NCBI GenBank assembly: GCA_900095095.1
Contig: FMBT01000334.1
Location: forward strand, 62,001-126,000
DNA from: Fragilariopsis cylindrus CCMP1102
Lineage: Eukaryota; Bacillariophyta; Bacillariophyceae; Bacillariales; Bacillariaceae
Direction of reading: 5' to 3'
Length of the DNA stretch: 64,000 nt
Shown here: piece by piece, positions 40,499-52,549 of the stretch
Numbering within the stretch: the first letter of the stretch is position 1
Layout of the letters: each line of letters opens with the position of its first letter
Made by a program: the position numbers and the translations under genes
The notes under the pieces: model-generated
What the model saw: only the letters and a program-made list of their open reading frames with translations
The model's database searches: none
What the model was told of the DNA's origin: nothing

Positions 40499-42323
40499 TC
40501 ATTCGTCTTTGTTGTAAATAATCTTGTCTGCCATAATAAGAGCATGCATTTGATGCTGTGTTGTGTCTATTCTTAATTCTGCCTGGTTTCTTGCGTTCAT
40601 AACTCCACCATTCGCAAGTACGTCGTCTATAGGGTGCTTCACTAGGTACTCGTTGGTGTGCGATAAAGGCCCATTGACTTGCCATCTATTTATTTTTCAA
40701 ATGTATGTATGTATGTTTGTATATATTTCATTTATGTGTAGTTTAGTTCAGTAGGAGGGAAAAGAAAGTATGAGCAAAAGCATGTGTAGCAAATCAAAAT
40801 GAGTTAGAAAAAAAATCCAAACGATAAGAGTAGTGAACCAATCGAAAGAAAGATGTATTAATGAACGATGCGACAAAAATATACATCTCCCCGCGACACT
40901 ACACTGTAAAAAAGTGAATAAACGAATAACGTACCCTCCCAACTTATAAAGACCTTCATCGATTGTATATCCTAGGTCCAAAAGTGCATCTTCGTGACCT
41001 CTTATTTCTGCAATCTTGAATGCACTTATGATCCCTTCAAACGCGTATCTGTTATTTTTTATTGTATAAGCAACGATTAAAAACGCATAACAGAAGTACA
41101 TGAAATGATGAGTGGTGTTATCATATGTATCATATCAGATTCAACATGAAGAAAAGGAAAAAAGAAAAAAAACTGACCCAGTATTACGTTTTCGATTTAA
41201 TATTCCATGCGTGTGGATGATCCAATGAGCAAGAATAATCACATAATCACCGTAATATTCATAATTCTCCCATTTAGCAAGATAATATTCAGTAAAGAAC
41301 ATGGAACTCCATTGATAAAATCCCTTTGTTTTATCAGAATCATGACGATCGGTTCTCCATACATCCACTGTATATGCTTTTGCCATAATAGGTGCTGCTT
41401 TTTCAATTCTAGGAATTAAGTTGTTATACCCATCCATATACTTTGCTGCTTTGACAAGGCATAACATAGTTTCACCGTCATAATACGAGGATGATTCTTT
41501 CGATTTTGAAGCCTTCTTAAAATTATATTCCTTTGAAAAATGTAAATCGTCATTTTGCATGTATTTAAGAAATTTGATGGTTCCTTTCAATTGTACTTTT
41601 AGTTCTTCAATAGGAATAACTATATCACTTGTATGTGTCAAATCATAATCCACCATTGTACGGATAAAATCAATAATTGCTAATCCATACAATGCATTTA
41701 CACCGGATTGTGATTCCTCAGAATTTGGATACTGTATCATGCGACTACCTTCAATAGGACCATCTACCATGTGTTTTCGAAAGAATTTCAAACCATTTTC
41801 AATTGCTTTCTGATATATATTATTCGATGGAAAACGATTATAGCATAATGCTAACCCCCATAACGCACCTGCCTGTCGGACAGGACTATCACTTGTATCC
41901 ATTTGTTTAGTCACAAAATTGTATTGGTAATTAAAAATACCAATACCCTCGATCTGATTTTCTACTATATAATTACAACCCATTCTTAATGATTTTAATA
42001 TCAATGGTGGATCCAATTTCTTATCGTCGATATGATAATGTTTATGATGTGTTTTAAATTCTAGTGACTGATAATAATTACGTAACCATGGAAGATATTC
42101 ATCTTGTTTCAATAAAGGAAATACATCTTCGGATTCAGATGATTCGTCGTCCTCTTCTTGATCGTCACTGCCGGTACCTTCATCTTCGTCTTGAACAATC
42201 CCGTCACGAAGCTGTTTTAGTTGGTCGATTTGCTGGATCGTTCCTGGTGGTTTAATATTTTCAGTTTTCTCGACGACGTCTTTAGTTGTTTTTAATTTAA
42301 GAAGGGAAGAATCCTTATTCGTT

Positions 42324-42354
<31 letters not shown>

Positions 42355-42577
42355 GAGTTGATGTACTTCCTATCCCATCAAAAATGGATACAACACAAAG
42401 GAACAAACTAACAATCCCAATAGCTTTAGCATGAGAAATCCATTTAGGTCGACCTTGTTTGAAAGGATTCTCGACTGATCGTTCCATGTTTTGACTCTTG
42501 ACATGACATGGCCACATAAATCCAGTCATACTGTATGTCAAGAGAAATAGACGACTGTTCAAACTCCTTCCATGCAA
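40499..42577 (-). CDS. Type II membrane protein with (alpha/alpha)-toroid, glycan-active-enzyme-like lumenal domain
   Basis: Three exons on the minus strand, 42577-41178, 41048-40935 and 40685-40499, with matching phases, give 566 residues (or 536 from the Met at 42487, which gives a cleaner start). A single hydrophobic anchor (AIGIVSLFLCVVSIFDGIG) follows a short basic head, the topology of Golgi type II enzymes. After a Thr run and an acidic stem, the lumenal part has repeated helix-pair motifs: SPVRQAGALWGLALCYNRF, GVNALYGLAIIDFI, YYDGETMLCLVKAAKYM and FYQWSSMFFTEYYL. The spliced end reads GYAFEGIISAFKIAE, then WQVNGPLSHTNEYL, then IDTTQHQMHALIMA. This resembles (alpha/alpha)6-barrel glycoside hydrolases or epimerases. 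A 68-residue frame at 40479-40685 overlaps the last exon in the wrong frame. Reaction unknown. Confidence 0.78.
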
Positions 42578-43024
42578 TTTGTGGACAGTTCTTGCATTAG
42601 TTAGCTACCGGTATATTCAAAGGAGGCTGTGTCAATTTGATCCTAATGTGCTTGCTGTCTAATGTATTTGTTCTGGATGTTATTGTTATTTCCTTGTTCT
42701 GGTTTCGCAAAAAAAAGATCTCACATATCTTTTGGTCGTATTAATCAAACGTACTATTGAGCGTATAAACGTTTTGAATGTACATTTTTTCGCGCGTTCG
42801 TACAAAAATCAACATGGCGCGCCTTGTTTCAAAAACATCACAAATGACAAAAAAGAGAGAAATATAACGTGTGAGAATAACGTGCGTTACGTGCATCTAA
42901 AAAGAAAGCGAACAAATCGGAATCATTTCCCATCCAAACAAGACAAACAAAAGGGAACAGCAAAAGATTATAGTATCTCAATCTTTTCTGTTTGCTGTAG
43001 ACTACTGCAACTCATTCGGCAACC
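42578..43024. other. Divergent upstream region
   Basis: Between the type II membrane protein (-) and the HMG/dioxygenase gene (+). No repeat or gene seen. Confidence 0.5.
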
Positions 43025-46000
43025 ATGGCGAAAACTACTTCCAGCACGACGAAGACGAAGAAAGGCAAGAAAGCTGATTCCGACAAAACTGCTGCTTCCA
43101 AAAAGAATACTAAATCGAAAAATGACAAGCCTAGTAAGCCTAAGCCTAAGACTGCTGCTGCCGCTGCCTCCAAACCTAGATCGGAAACCTTTGTGGTTTG
43201 TCCCTATACAGATCAAAAGGTATGGATTGCCAAGGCTACCGCAAAAGATTTAAAAATTTATTCCTCGTCCAATAATAAGAAAAAGAATAACGACAATGCT
43301 AAAGCCAGTGATGTACATAAAAGTGGTCATAAGAAACGTTTATGGACCATATCCTCGAGTCAAATCCGACATGATCATTATGAGGATGTCTGTTCGGCAA
43401 TATCATTATATGAACAAAATCTATTACCCAGTTCCGGTGGCCGGTCATGGGAAGTATCCGTCAAATTATCCGAACCGAATGGTCGTGTTTTATTTCGTAG
43501 TTGGAAGGGACAAATGGAGGTATGTTGATGTAGTATAATTGTAAATGTTTTATTATGCTTGGCGTTTTTGTTTTCGTTTTTGTTGTGCTTTTGGGGGGGG
43601 GGGGGGGGGCGATATTACTGTGATTATGTACAGCACAAAACTATGAATATGATTCGTCCTTCTAATATCATACCATTCCATTTACCACCATGCTTCATCT
43701 CTCATATTGAAATAGTTGGCATGTTTACCACATATGATAGATCGTATACCAGTTCCACCTATCTGGCCTGGTAAACGTGGTCAATCAGCGGATGATTATC
43801 AAGCTATGCAAGGTGCGGATACACATGCAGAATATATAGAAAATTTAATGGAACGTGAAATTTCTACATTAAGTCAAGTGGCATGGGATGTATTACGAAC
43901 AAAATATGATCATCCTGTCCCATCCATTAACTTAAAATGGAAATCACCGGATGCAAAATCCTTCACCTCCCGTAAATCTGCCTGGGAACATGCAAAATCT
44001 TTATCACAACAAGAAGTAACAATTGACCGTAACATATATGGTATTGGCGCGTCAGGAAAGTTATTAAAAGAATTTGTACCAACAAATAAAACGACAATTG
44101 AAGTTGGAAAATTGAGATTTGTACGAGATGGTAAGTATAATGGCTGAGAACGAAAAAAGTGAGCGTGTATGGATGGGTATGGGAATGGGTGTTTCGTACT
44201 GTATTTATCTCTATATCCTTCTTCTTCTTCTCTTCTTCTTTCTTTTCAACCACATTCACTTCTAACATCACATTCCGTTATATAATGATAGGTTTATGGG
44301 TCGTAGGACAAGAATCAGCATGGCAAGATGTTCGATTAGAAAAATTACAACAACAGGAAGAGGAACGTCAAGAAGCTGAGGATTCTAAATGTAAAGTATA
44401 TACCACCGGATTGCAATTGTATGTAGCATCCCAAAGAGAATCGTATCGGGATGAGCAGAATTTAAAAGCAGAAGAAATTCAACAAAACGTCTTACATTGA
44501 CTCAAGCCGATAAAGCCTTACGACAAAAATGGAGATATTTATCACCACAGGAAGAAGAATTATGGAATGATAAAGTCGAGGAACTTTTTGGAGAAGGCGA
44601 TTCGTCATCATCATCATCGGTGGCGTCCGAAGATAACGAGGATGTCGATGATGATGGTGATGAAATAGAAGAAGACAAAGAAGAAGAAGTTTGCTACATC
44701 ACTCACTTAACCTACTTCATACAGCAACGACGACAAACGTACCGCTATGAACGACAGATGGAAATGGGAATAGAAAATAATAATAGAAAATTTACATTGA
44801 CACAGGCAGATCGTGAATTACGAAAACAGTGGAAGGAAATGGATGAAAAACAACAAGATGATTGGATTGCTAAATTAGAAAAAATAGAAGAAGAAGAAGA
44901 GAAAAGCGTGGGGGAAGTAACAAGAAGTAGTTTAAGTGCATCGTCTACTTGCGACAACGATGAGGAAGAAGAAGTTAAGAATAATGCTGATGTGCGACGA
45001 GAGTCGGACGGCAAAGATCAAGAAACACAAGAACCAGATGCGGATACGAATAAAGTGAACGCCGTATCCACTGAATCAAGTCCGGCATCTAATGGACGAA
45101 AAATGGAGATTACCGATGTAACTGCAGAAATAAAACTTCAAAATGTAGAAGAAGATAAAAGCGCGGGGAAAGAAGTAACAAAAAGTGCTAAAGCTACTGC
45201 TTCGTCAACTTGTGACGAGGGAGAAGCTCAGAAGGCTGCCGAAGAATGTGTCAAAAAAGAGCAAGCAGAAGAACCACATGACGATACAAATGAAATGAGC
45301 GTTATATACAATGAACCGAGTGCGATACTATCTAATAAGCAAAATACGAAAATTCCCGATGTAACTCCATCGATTCAGACAGAAATTATACAAATACAAA
45401 GAAGCGAAGTTAAAAAGGAGGATTGCTCACAAGTAGAATATGAACCGGATTATATGGCGATGGAAATTGAGGATGAAAAGAAAACTGATGATGATGTCAA
45501 ACCGGCAGCTTCCGTGAACAAAGATACCATCAAAAAACGTATCGTTGTTGATTCAAGAGGAGTAGATAATATCGTGAACAAATTCTTATCAAACAATACA
45601 GCTTCCACTAAGAGCCCTGCTAAAAAACAAGCAAAGAAGAGTAGATCTAAACAAGTAACACTAAAATGGTGTCTAAAGCAGAAACAAATCGATCAGTGCC
45701 ATGATGCTTGCATGGAACACTACGAAACAGTTATGCGAACGGTCAAGGCACGAGACTTGGCGAAAGAACTTGCAGATGGTTTCGACGTTTTAAGAGAACG
45801 CGGTCATGGTCGATTCGATATGGAACTGTCTGCTTTTGATACTCCAGCTTTTGAATTTTTAAATAATTTTGATAAGACGCCATGGATGCCAATTGTACGA
45901 GCCGTTTTGGGGGACGATATCGTTCTGATTCACAAGGGATGCTTTTTATCACTTCCCGGGGCTGACACTCAAATATACCATCAGGATGGCGTCCATCTTA

Positions 46001-46809
46001 CCACTCAAACGCAACGACCATGTCATGCTATAAATGTCTTCGTTCCGCTTGTTGACTTACACTCAAGGAACGGTCCAACCGAGTTCGTCTTGGGAAGTCA
46101 CGTTCTCGGTCACGAAGGATATGACAGGGACTTTTTAGACACTCCAAAGCCAACGGCCGGGACACCTGTAATTTTCGATTATCGTCTAGGACACCGAGGT
46201 TTGGGCAATTCATCCCAGCATTGCCGTCCCGTTGTGTACTGTACCTATGCCCGAGCTGTAGATGGCAAAGAGTTTCGAGACTCTGTCAACTTTTCACGAA
46301 AACGTTACCACAAGATTGGCGATATGTCCGCCAAGCCACTCTCTCGGGAAGAGAGAAATAACAAACGAAAGCGATCCATAGAGTCGTTGGAAAAAGAGCA
46401 GGTTGAAAAAGCAATAGAACTTACGGCCGTTGAAGATGGAGTTTCTAACGAAGCAAAAGAACTTTATACCGTCGAAGATAATGGAATAGAGCTTTCTACC
46501 GTTGAAGGTGGAGCTTCTAATGAATCGGAGCGTTCGATCACTGAAAACGGAATTTCTAAAGAAGCTGAAGACTCTATCGTTGAAAATGGAGTTTCTAGTG
46601 ACGAAGGGCAAGAAATTGTAGATGAATCGGAACCAGTTGTAGACGAAATAAATACCAATGTTTTGTCTTTACCTGATGGTTGGGAAGAAGTGGAGGATAA
46701 ATCAACTGGTGCAGCTTACTATTATCACAGCGAATCTGGAGAAACCAGTTGGAAAAGACCAAAAATGGAAGAAACTGAAGTTGAAGCATCTGATGTGTTG
46801 GATGACTGA
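43025..46809 (+). CDS. Two HMG-box-like domains fused to a PhyH-type 2-oxoglutarate dioxygenase and a WW domain
   Basis: Three exons, 43025-43519, 43716-44130 and 44292-46809, phases 0 and 1. One base is missing in the A run 44484-44487; with it restored the product is 1142 residues. A Lys/Ser/Ala-rich head leads to a conserved-looking block (IPVPPIWPGKRGQSADDYQAMQG, EVGKLRFVRDGLWVVGQE). Two HMG-box-like repeats follow: QLYVASQRESYRDEQ..LTLTQADKALRQKW and LTYFIQQRRQTYRYER..FTLTQADRELRKQW. After an acidic linker and a nuclear-signal-like KKQAKKSRSKQ, the PhyH domain carries YHQDGVHL (HxD) and, later, LGHRGLGNSSQHCRPVVY (distal His and Arg). The end is a WW domain (LPDGWEEVEDKSTGAAYYYH..W). Nuclear action on chromatin or transcription factors is inferred. 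Splicing at the TTG at 43716 keeps phase; the later AG at 43740 does not. Confidence 0.82.
43593..43609. repeat. Poly-G run of 17 in intron 1 of the HMG/PhyH gene
   Basis: Seventeen consecutive G residues in an otherwise AT-rich intron. The exact length in the cell cannot be judged from one assembly. Confidence 0.85.
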
Positions 46810-47073
46810 TGATGGATCAATCATAGGGTATGGGGTTAGATCAAAATTCATTTGCTACAAATGCACTCACCACACTCATCAGTAAGATACTTCGAAGTGC
46901 ACATATAAGATTTGATCAAACAGATAGACACATGATTTCGTATAGAATTGAAGTTTCCAAATTAGTCTAGCCTCGTCGAGATCGTAAGTATAAAAAGTCT
47001 AGAATCCAGATATATAAATTATAGGTGACAAGTTTTCTAGATATTGATTGTAGCCTTTACGAGTATTTACTAA

Positions 47074-49116
47074 TTAACAAGGATAAGAAACGTGTATACC
47101 ATTCTGGCCCATCGTCCACACCTTATTGATCGCTGTTGCTGATGATGTCGATACAGAGCTATTATTACTAGTATTTGACTGTTGTAATAATAGTTGACAC
47201 AAATCAGTATCGTGAGAGATCACTAATACACTACCGTGAAAAGAACCAATCAATTTCACTAATGAATTTCTAGTTTCAATGTCAACATTTTCTGATAATT
47301 CATCCAAGATCAATAACGATGGTTTCGGTTTCAATAGTGTCTGTTTCGCTAACCACAATCGTACCCTTTGACCGGCAGACAATGTTGAGATCGGACGGAC
47401 TGCTAAATTGTTCATTAAACCAAACCGACCTAAATGAATGCGTATTTGAGTTTCCGTTTTTATTGCTCCAGTACGATGGCAATTTTCTTTGTTGTTGGAA
47501 CCCATCACTATCATACTGCTGTTGTCATTATCATTCTGGTTCCTGTCGTCCAGCAGGAATTCTATCCCATTCTTGTGTCCGTGAGTACGCAATAAATCCC
47601 GTAACGCTGTTTGTGGAAAGTACAATATATTATTCGTGTTCCGTTTAATCACACCCTTTGTTGGTTCTTTCATTTTCGCATTCGTACCAAGAATCAATTC
47701 TACTAATGTAGATTTACCAACTCCGTTCGGTCCCTTTAATAAGATCCGATCCGTCGATTCAATACAGGTATCGATATCTTCAAATATATAACCATCATCG
47801 TGATGGTATTTAAAACTAATATTTTGCAATTGCACGATTGTTGATTCCGTCGCTTCAATACCGGTAATATGCAATGCCGGTGATGTATGTTGTATTGTTG
47901 ATTTCAGCACTGTATTTCTTTCTTCGACTTCGTTCATCTTCTGTTGTGCACGACGTAACTTGGATGCAGCAGCTTTATCTTTTTGCTGTGCTCGTTCGAT
48001 CCGTAATCCTGCCATACCACTATGAACATGCGTCTTTGTTTCTTTTCCAGCATTATTGGTATTCAGCGTACCATATTTTCTTCGTAATGCGGTACCATTC
48101 TTTTGTAATTTTTGTTTCATCGTCTTTAACTGTTTATCAGCTTTATCCATTTGATAATGTGTAGATTCTACTTCATTACTGGCATTGGATAATTCAATAG
48201 CATATCGATTTTTAAACTGAGCATATCCACAGGGATACTGTGTTAAGGTTTGATTCCGGCTATTGAGGTGTACAATCCGATCACAGGTGGACTGTAACAA
48301 TGCTTCCTTATGCGAAATCAAAACGACGATACAATTATCAACCGTTGCCATTTTCTTTACACTGGCAATGAACCACTGCATGGACGATTCATCCAAAAAT
48401 GATGGCTCGTCTAACAGTAATAAATCGGGATGACATAGCATGGATGCAATCAGTTGGCATTTATATCGCCAACCACACGATAACTCCGACAATGGCGTAT
48501 TTCTATATTTATCATCGTTCAAACCCACGGCAATACAAGCCAATTCCAGTTCTTGTTTCATTCGTGTTTCTATTTGTTCTTCAATGTCATATAATGTCGA
48601 TAATTCATCAGCAATTTGTTCTAGTACAAGATCTGCATTATCAAAAAGGGTCGTAGCATTATCAGCAGCGGATGCAAACTTTTGATCCAATTGGACTATT
48701 TCTCGTCGCACATTTTCTAAACGTTCCTCAAGCCGTGCTTTGATAAATTCTTTCGGACAGAGTTGTTGTTGAGATGACGTAGATGAAGACGATAATGATA
48801 CCAAAGATTCACTATCATCACCTGCTACCAAATATTCCACAACGAAGTTGTTGTTATCTTCTTGAGGGAAATTTTCTAACGAACCACTGGCTAAAAGTTG
48901 GGCTGTCGATGATTTCCCGCTTCCATTCAATCCGATTAATCCTGTAATACTTCCATGAATCAAGGATAAATCGGACGGTTGATACAATAGTTTTCCTCCA
49001 TCATGAGTTAAACTCAAACCAGGAATATAAATACTGCATCCACGATGATATTCACACGGTCCCATTGCTGTATACGTTGCTAGTTGGGTGTTGCTGTTGG
49101 TATTGCTGCTTGTCAT
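47074..49116 (-). CDS. ABC-F family ATPase (non-membrane, ribosome-type)
   Basis: 680 residues, one exon, two tandem ABC domains and no transmembrane segment. The first Walker A is GLNGSGKSS (~62-70), signature LSCGWR, Walker B LLLLDEPSFLDE, H-loop LISHKE. The second Walker A is GPNGVGKST, signature LSAGQR, Walker B LLILDELSENVD, H-loop VISHD. The linker between domains is helical and basic (KADKQLKTMKQKLQKNGTALRRKYG..), as in ABC-F proteins that act on ribosomes. The first signature (LSCGWR) differs from LSGGW/Q. It should bind and hydrolyse ATP in translation, ribosome assembly or stress control. No plastid or mitochondrial presequence is evident. Confidence 0.88.
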   Translation of the reverse strand: MTSSNTNSNTQLATYTAMGPCEYHRGCSIYIPGLSLTHDGGKLLYQPSDLSLIHGSITGLIGLNGSGKSSTAQLLASGSLENFPQEDNNNFVVEYLVAGDDSESLVSLSSSSTSSQQQLCPKEFIKARLEERLENVRREIVQLDQKFASAADNATTLFDNADLVLEQIADELSTLYDIEEQIETRMKQELELACIAVGLNDDKYRNTPLSELSCGWRYKCQLIASMLCHPDLLLLDEPSFLDESSMQWFIASVKKMATVDNCIVVLISHKEALLQSTCDRIVHLNSRNQTLTQYPCGYAQFKNRYAIELSNASNEVESTHYQMDKADKQLKTMKQKLQKNGTALRRKYGTLNTNNAGKETKTHVHSGMAGLRIERAQQKDKAAASKLRRAQQKMNEVEERNTVLKSTIQHTSPALHITGIEATESTIVQLQNISFKYHHDDGYIFEDIDTCIESTDRILLKGPNGVGKSTLVELILGTNAKMKEPTKGVIKRNTNNILYFPQTALRDLLRTHGHKNGIEFLLDDRNQNDNDNSSMIVMGSNNKENCHRTGAIKTETQIRIHLGRFGLMNNLAVRPISTLSAGQRVRLWLAKQTLLKPKPSLLILDELSENVDIETRNSLVKLIGSFHGSVLVISHDTDLCQLLLQQSNTSNNSSVSTSSATAINKVWTMGQNGIHVSYPC

Positions 49117-49731
49117 CTGTTTTTCTTTCTTTTGTTTTTTTATTTTTTATGAATTGCATTTTTTGGCACCGCCGACCAAGTGAACAGTAATTTATTTATT
49201 TTTCCCTCAAAAAATGGAATGGCGCATGTTTGGAAAGACGAAGAAAGACGAGGAAGCACGATTGATTCACGACTAAGAAGTTAGTGATTAGTGAAAGCTA
49301 ATATGTACTGTAACAAGACAATTTTATCCCGCGGGACTCGAAGAGAGCGTACCCCTCCTCTTTTTATCGCTGGATGACACACTTCTTTGTTCATTTTTTT
49401 AATTTACGAAAAATTTATTGAAATCGCTAAAAGGAATAAAAAGTATGTATTAGCGAGAGTTGTATGATTGGAAAAAATCTTTTCCTTTGGAAGTGTCATC
49501 TGCTGTATGTATCTCGAGCAAGCATCATCGTGAGCTTATCAATTGATGGCCGAAAGGAAGCACATACATACATATTCCAAGGAAGTAAATCTAGTTTCAC
49601 TTAGACGAAAACTTCTACCTACCCTATCAAAAGAAATTATCAATACTATAAGAATTGATTCGATTCGATTCATTCATTGATTCTTTCATACGGTTTGAGA
49701 AAGCGTAAAAGATAACATTTGATCTTACGCC
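49117..49731. other. Divergent upstream region
   Basis: Between ABC-F (-) and the Asp-rich secreted protein (+). AT-rich; no gene or repeat seen. Confidence 0.55.
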
Positions 49732-50463
49732 ATGATGGGTTTTCTAATCCCAACTTCTTTCAAGGTTTCTTCCAGGAAGATACTATGCTGTTGCTTAATC
49801 GTCCTTTTAATTCTTACTTCCAAAACATACGGCTCTTCCGTTACAGGAGATAAAAGAAAGCTTGAACATCATGGAGGTGGAGTCGATGATCACGATCACG
49901 AGGAAGCAAACATTGATCCAAATATTGGATTGACTAGGGCTCCTGGTATACCACCAACTTTTGCACCTGATCCTGACCAATTCATAAGCAATAATAATAA
50001 TATGAACGGGAACGGGAACGGGAACGATATGCAGCAGATGCGTGGAACAAACGAATACCAAGAGAGACCTCCAACTATGTACCCGACGGGAACAGATCCC
50101 TATAAGAATGATTACTATCCTCGTGTGGAACCTAATTATCCTCGTGTGGAACCTGATTTATATTTTCATTATCCACCACCAATCGAATATCAATATGGTC
50201 CATTGCCGCGAGACTTGCCTCCTACGCCATATCCAACATATGTGAAACCTCCTACGATGTACCCAACGGCCGGTAAACCAACTCCCTTCCCAACATATAG
50301 GATGGAAACTCCTGAACCCACTCCGCTTCCCACACCGTATCCTACGCCGTATCGTAAGTTTATTTATCATTACACTTGAATGGATCGCACCGAACGGAAC
50401 AATCAAATTCAAAATTCATACAACTATAAATTATTGAATATTTTATTATTTGGGTTTTTTCTT

Positions 50464-50502
<39 letters not shown>

Positions 50503-52549
50503 TTTCCTGTCTTTTCTTCCAATAATTTAGCTACACCGCACCCTACGCACCCTGCGTACCCTGAACCAAACACTGGGCAGTACCCTATTCCGTTCCCCAC
50601 GCCGTACCCTGACAACAAGTATGAATCGGGTGGACAACGTAATGTTCCAGCTTTAAAGAAGCATCTACACAAAGATCCGTACTACGGTCCATACGTCCAC
50701 GCGCATCCTGATCCTCCACCACTAGCGACTCACAACCATAATATGAGTCCACCACTAGCGAGCCACAACCATAATACTGGTATGAATAATAATCCATACA
50801 GTAGTAATCCTTATCCAAAACCACCCCCAGCACCTGTATACTATCCACCAAAGGTTACAGAAGAGCCTACTACTATTAGTCCAACAACTGCTCCTACTAT
50901 TGCTGAATCAACAATCTCACCTACTATTGCTGAAACAACAATCTCACCTACAGATGAATTAACCGAGGATCCAACTGAAGAAGTGACCGAGGTTCCAACT
51001 GAAGAAGTGACCGAGGATCCTACTGAAGAAGTGACCGAGGATCCGACCGAAGAAGTGACCGAGGATCCAACTGAAGAATTGACCGAGGATCCGACTGAAG
51101 AATTGACCGAGGATCCAACTGAAGTAATTGAGGACGACGAAGTAATTGAGGACGACGAAGTAATTGAGGACGACGAAGTAATTGAGGATGACGAAGTAAT
51201 TGAGGACGATGAAGTAATTGAGGACGACGAAGTAATTGAGGATGACGAATTAATTGAGGACGATGAATTAATTGAGGACGACGAATTAATTGATGATGGT
51301 ACGTTCATTATTTATTAGTACACGTGTCGTATAACTTAATTTGTATCTTGTTTCGAGATAGTACTCGAACGTAAAAAGATGAAAGAAATAAATACCTCTA
51401 ACACAAACGTTCTCTATCTTCTTTTCTTGAATATTTTGACCGACCATCATCACACATATAGACGACAAGAATGATGACGATGACGACAAGAATGATGACG
51501 ATGACGACAAGAATGATGATGATGACGACAAGAATGATGACGATGACGACAAGAATGATGATGATGACGATAAGAATGATGATGATGACGACAAGAATGA
51601 TGATGATGACGACAAGAATGATGATGATGACGACAAGAATGATGATGATGACGACAAGAATGATGACGATGACGACAAGAATGACGACGATGACGACAAG
51701 AATGATGATGATGACGACAAGAATGATGACGATGACGACAAGAATGATAACAAGAATGATGATGATGATGATGATGATGACAAAAATAACGACGACGATG
51801 ACAACAACAACAACAACAACAACGGCAACGGCAACGGCAACAACGGCAACGGCAACGGCAACAACAAAAACAACAATAATAATGGTAATAACTCAAGACG
51901 GCCAACTCGAAGTCCTACAAGACGACCAACTCAAAGTCCGACCCGAAGAACCTCTCGTTCGCCTACAAGACGCCCAACTCGAGGCCCATCAGAACAAAAT
52001 ATCATCAATGACATCGATGAAATTAATGATAACCTCGAGCAAATCGCTGATAATCTCAATGACCTCATCAATAACAATAACAATAAGATCATCAATAAGA
52101 TGGTCCCGAAGATGCCATGTACAGACACAACACGTGTTTTTAGTATCTGTGTAGATAATGGAGCCGGTCAAAGATGTAATCGTTTTAGGAATAGAAGATG
52201 TGCATGGGTGAATGAAGAACGTTCACGCTGTTTCAATGTTCTTTTCGATAATGCAAATGGTGCAAATGAGGGCGAAGATGCTCGAAGAGCTCGAAGAGGT
52301 CTAGATGTATGTCCTGAAACGTGTTTCAGCCGAGACAAAAGCTGTCCCCAACCACCATTACCAGGGCCCAATAGTCGCGTTTCTGTTAGTACTACAGCTA
52401 AACCAAGTACAATTTTAAGCTCCAAACCAAGTCAGAAACCAACGAACGGCAGAGTGCCTTCTGTGAGTATTACAGCTGAACCAGCAACGAAACAAACTCA
52501 GAGACCGGTGTCTTCTTTGAGTATTACAGCTGAACCAACAGCCAATTAA
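49732..52549 (+). CDS. Secreted Pro/Thr- and Asp-rich protein with DDDDK tandem repeats and Cys-rich C-terminus
   Basis: Three exons, 49732-50353, 50531-51298 and 51462-52549, all joined in phase 1, give 825 residues. The N-terminus has a signal peptide (KILCCCLIVLLILTSKTYGS). Exons 1-2 are Pro/Tyr/Thr-rich with PPTMYP, PTPYPTP and HNHN motifs. Then come TEDPTEEV repeats and the hexapeptide VIEDDE in ~10 tandem copies. Exon 3 starts with a 21-bp minisatellite encoding DDDDDKN heptads (~12-14 copies), then Asn/Gly runs, then RRPTRSPTRRPTQ repeats. A Cys-rich domain at ~720-790 (CTDTTRVFSICVDN, GQRCNRFRNRRCAWV, SRCFNVL, DVCPETC, KSC) closes the folded part, followed by SITAEP repeats. The exon 3 frame has no early Met, so only its end is visible as a Met-initiated frame. 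An acidic wall, silica or calcium-binding role is inferred. Confidence 0.78.
50470..50499. repeat. TC dinucleotide run in intron 1 of the Asp-rich protein gene
   Basis: About 15 copies of TC, forming the pyrimidine tract before the acceptor region. Confidence 0.85.
51464..51780. repeat. 21-bp coding minisatellite (DDDDDKN heptads)
   Basis: Units of GATGACGATGACGACAAGAA-type in tandem, with only synonymous C/T changes in most copies. The reverse strand and shifted + frames give artefactual Ser- or Met/Thr-rich frames. Confidence 0.88.

Noticed and set aside
40479-40685. 68-residue minus-strand small protein
   Set aside because: Wrong register over the last exon of the toroid protein, which splices in phase through the same bases.
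51286-51905. Ser-rich and His/Arg/Cys-rich minus-strand frames
   Set aside because: Shadows of the DDDDDKN minisatellite.
51471-52154. Met/Thr-rich + frame
   Set aside because: Out of phase with exon 3 of the Asp-rich protein.
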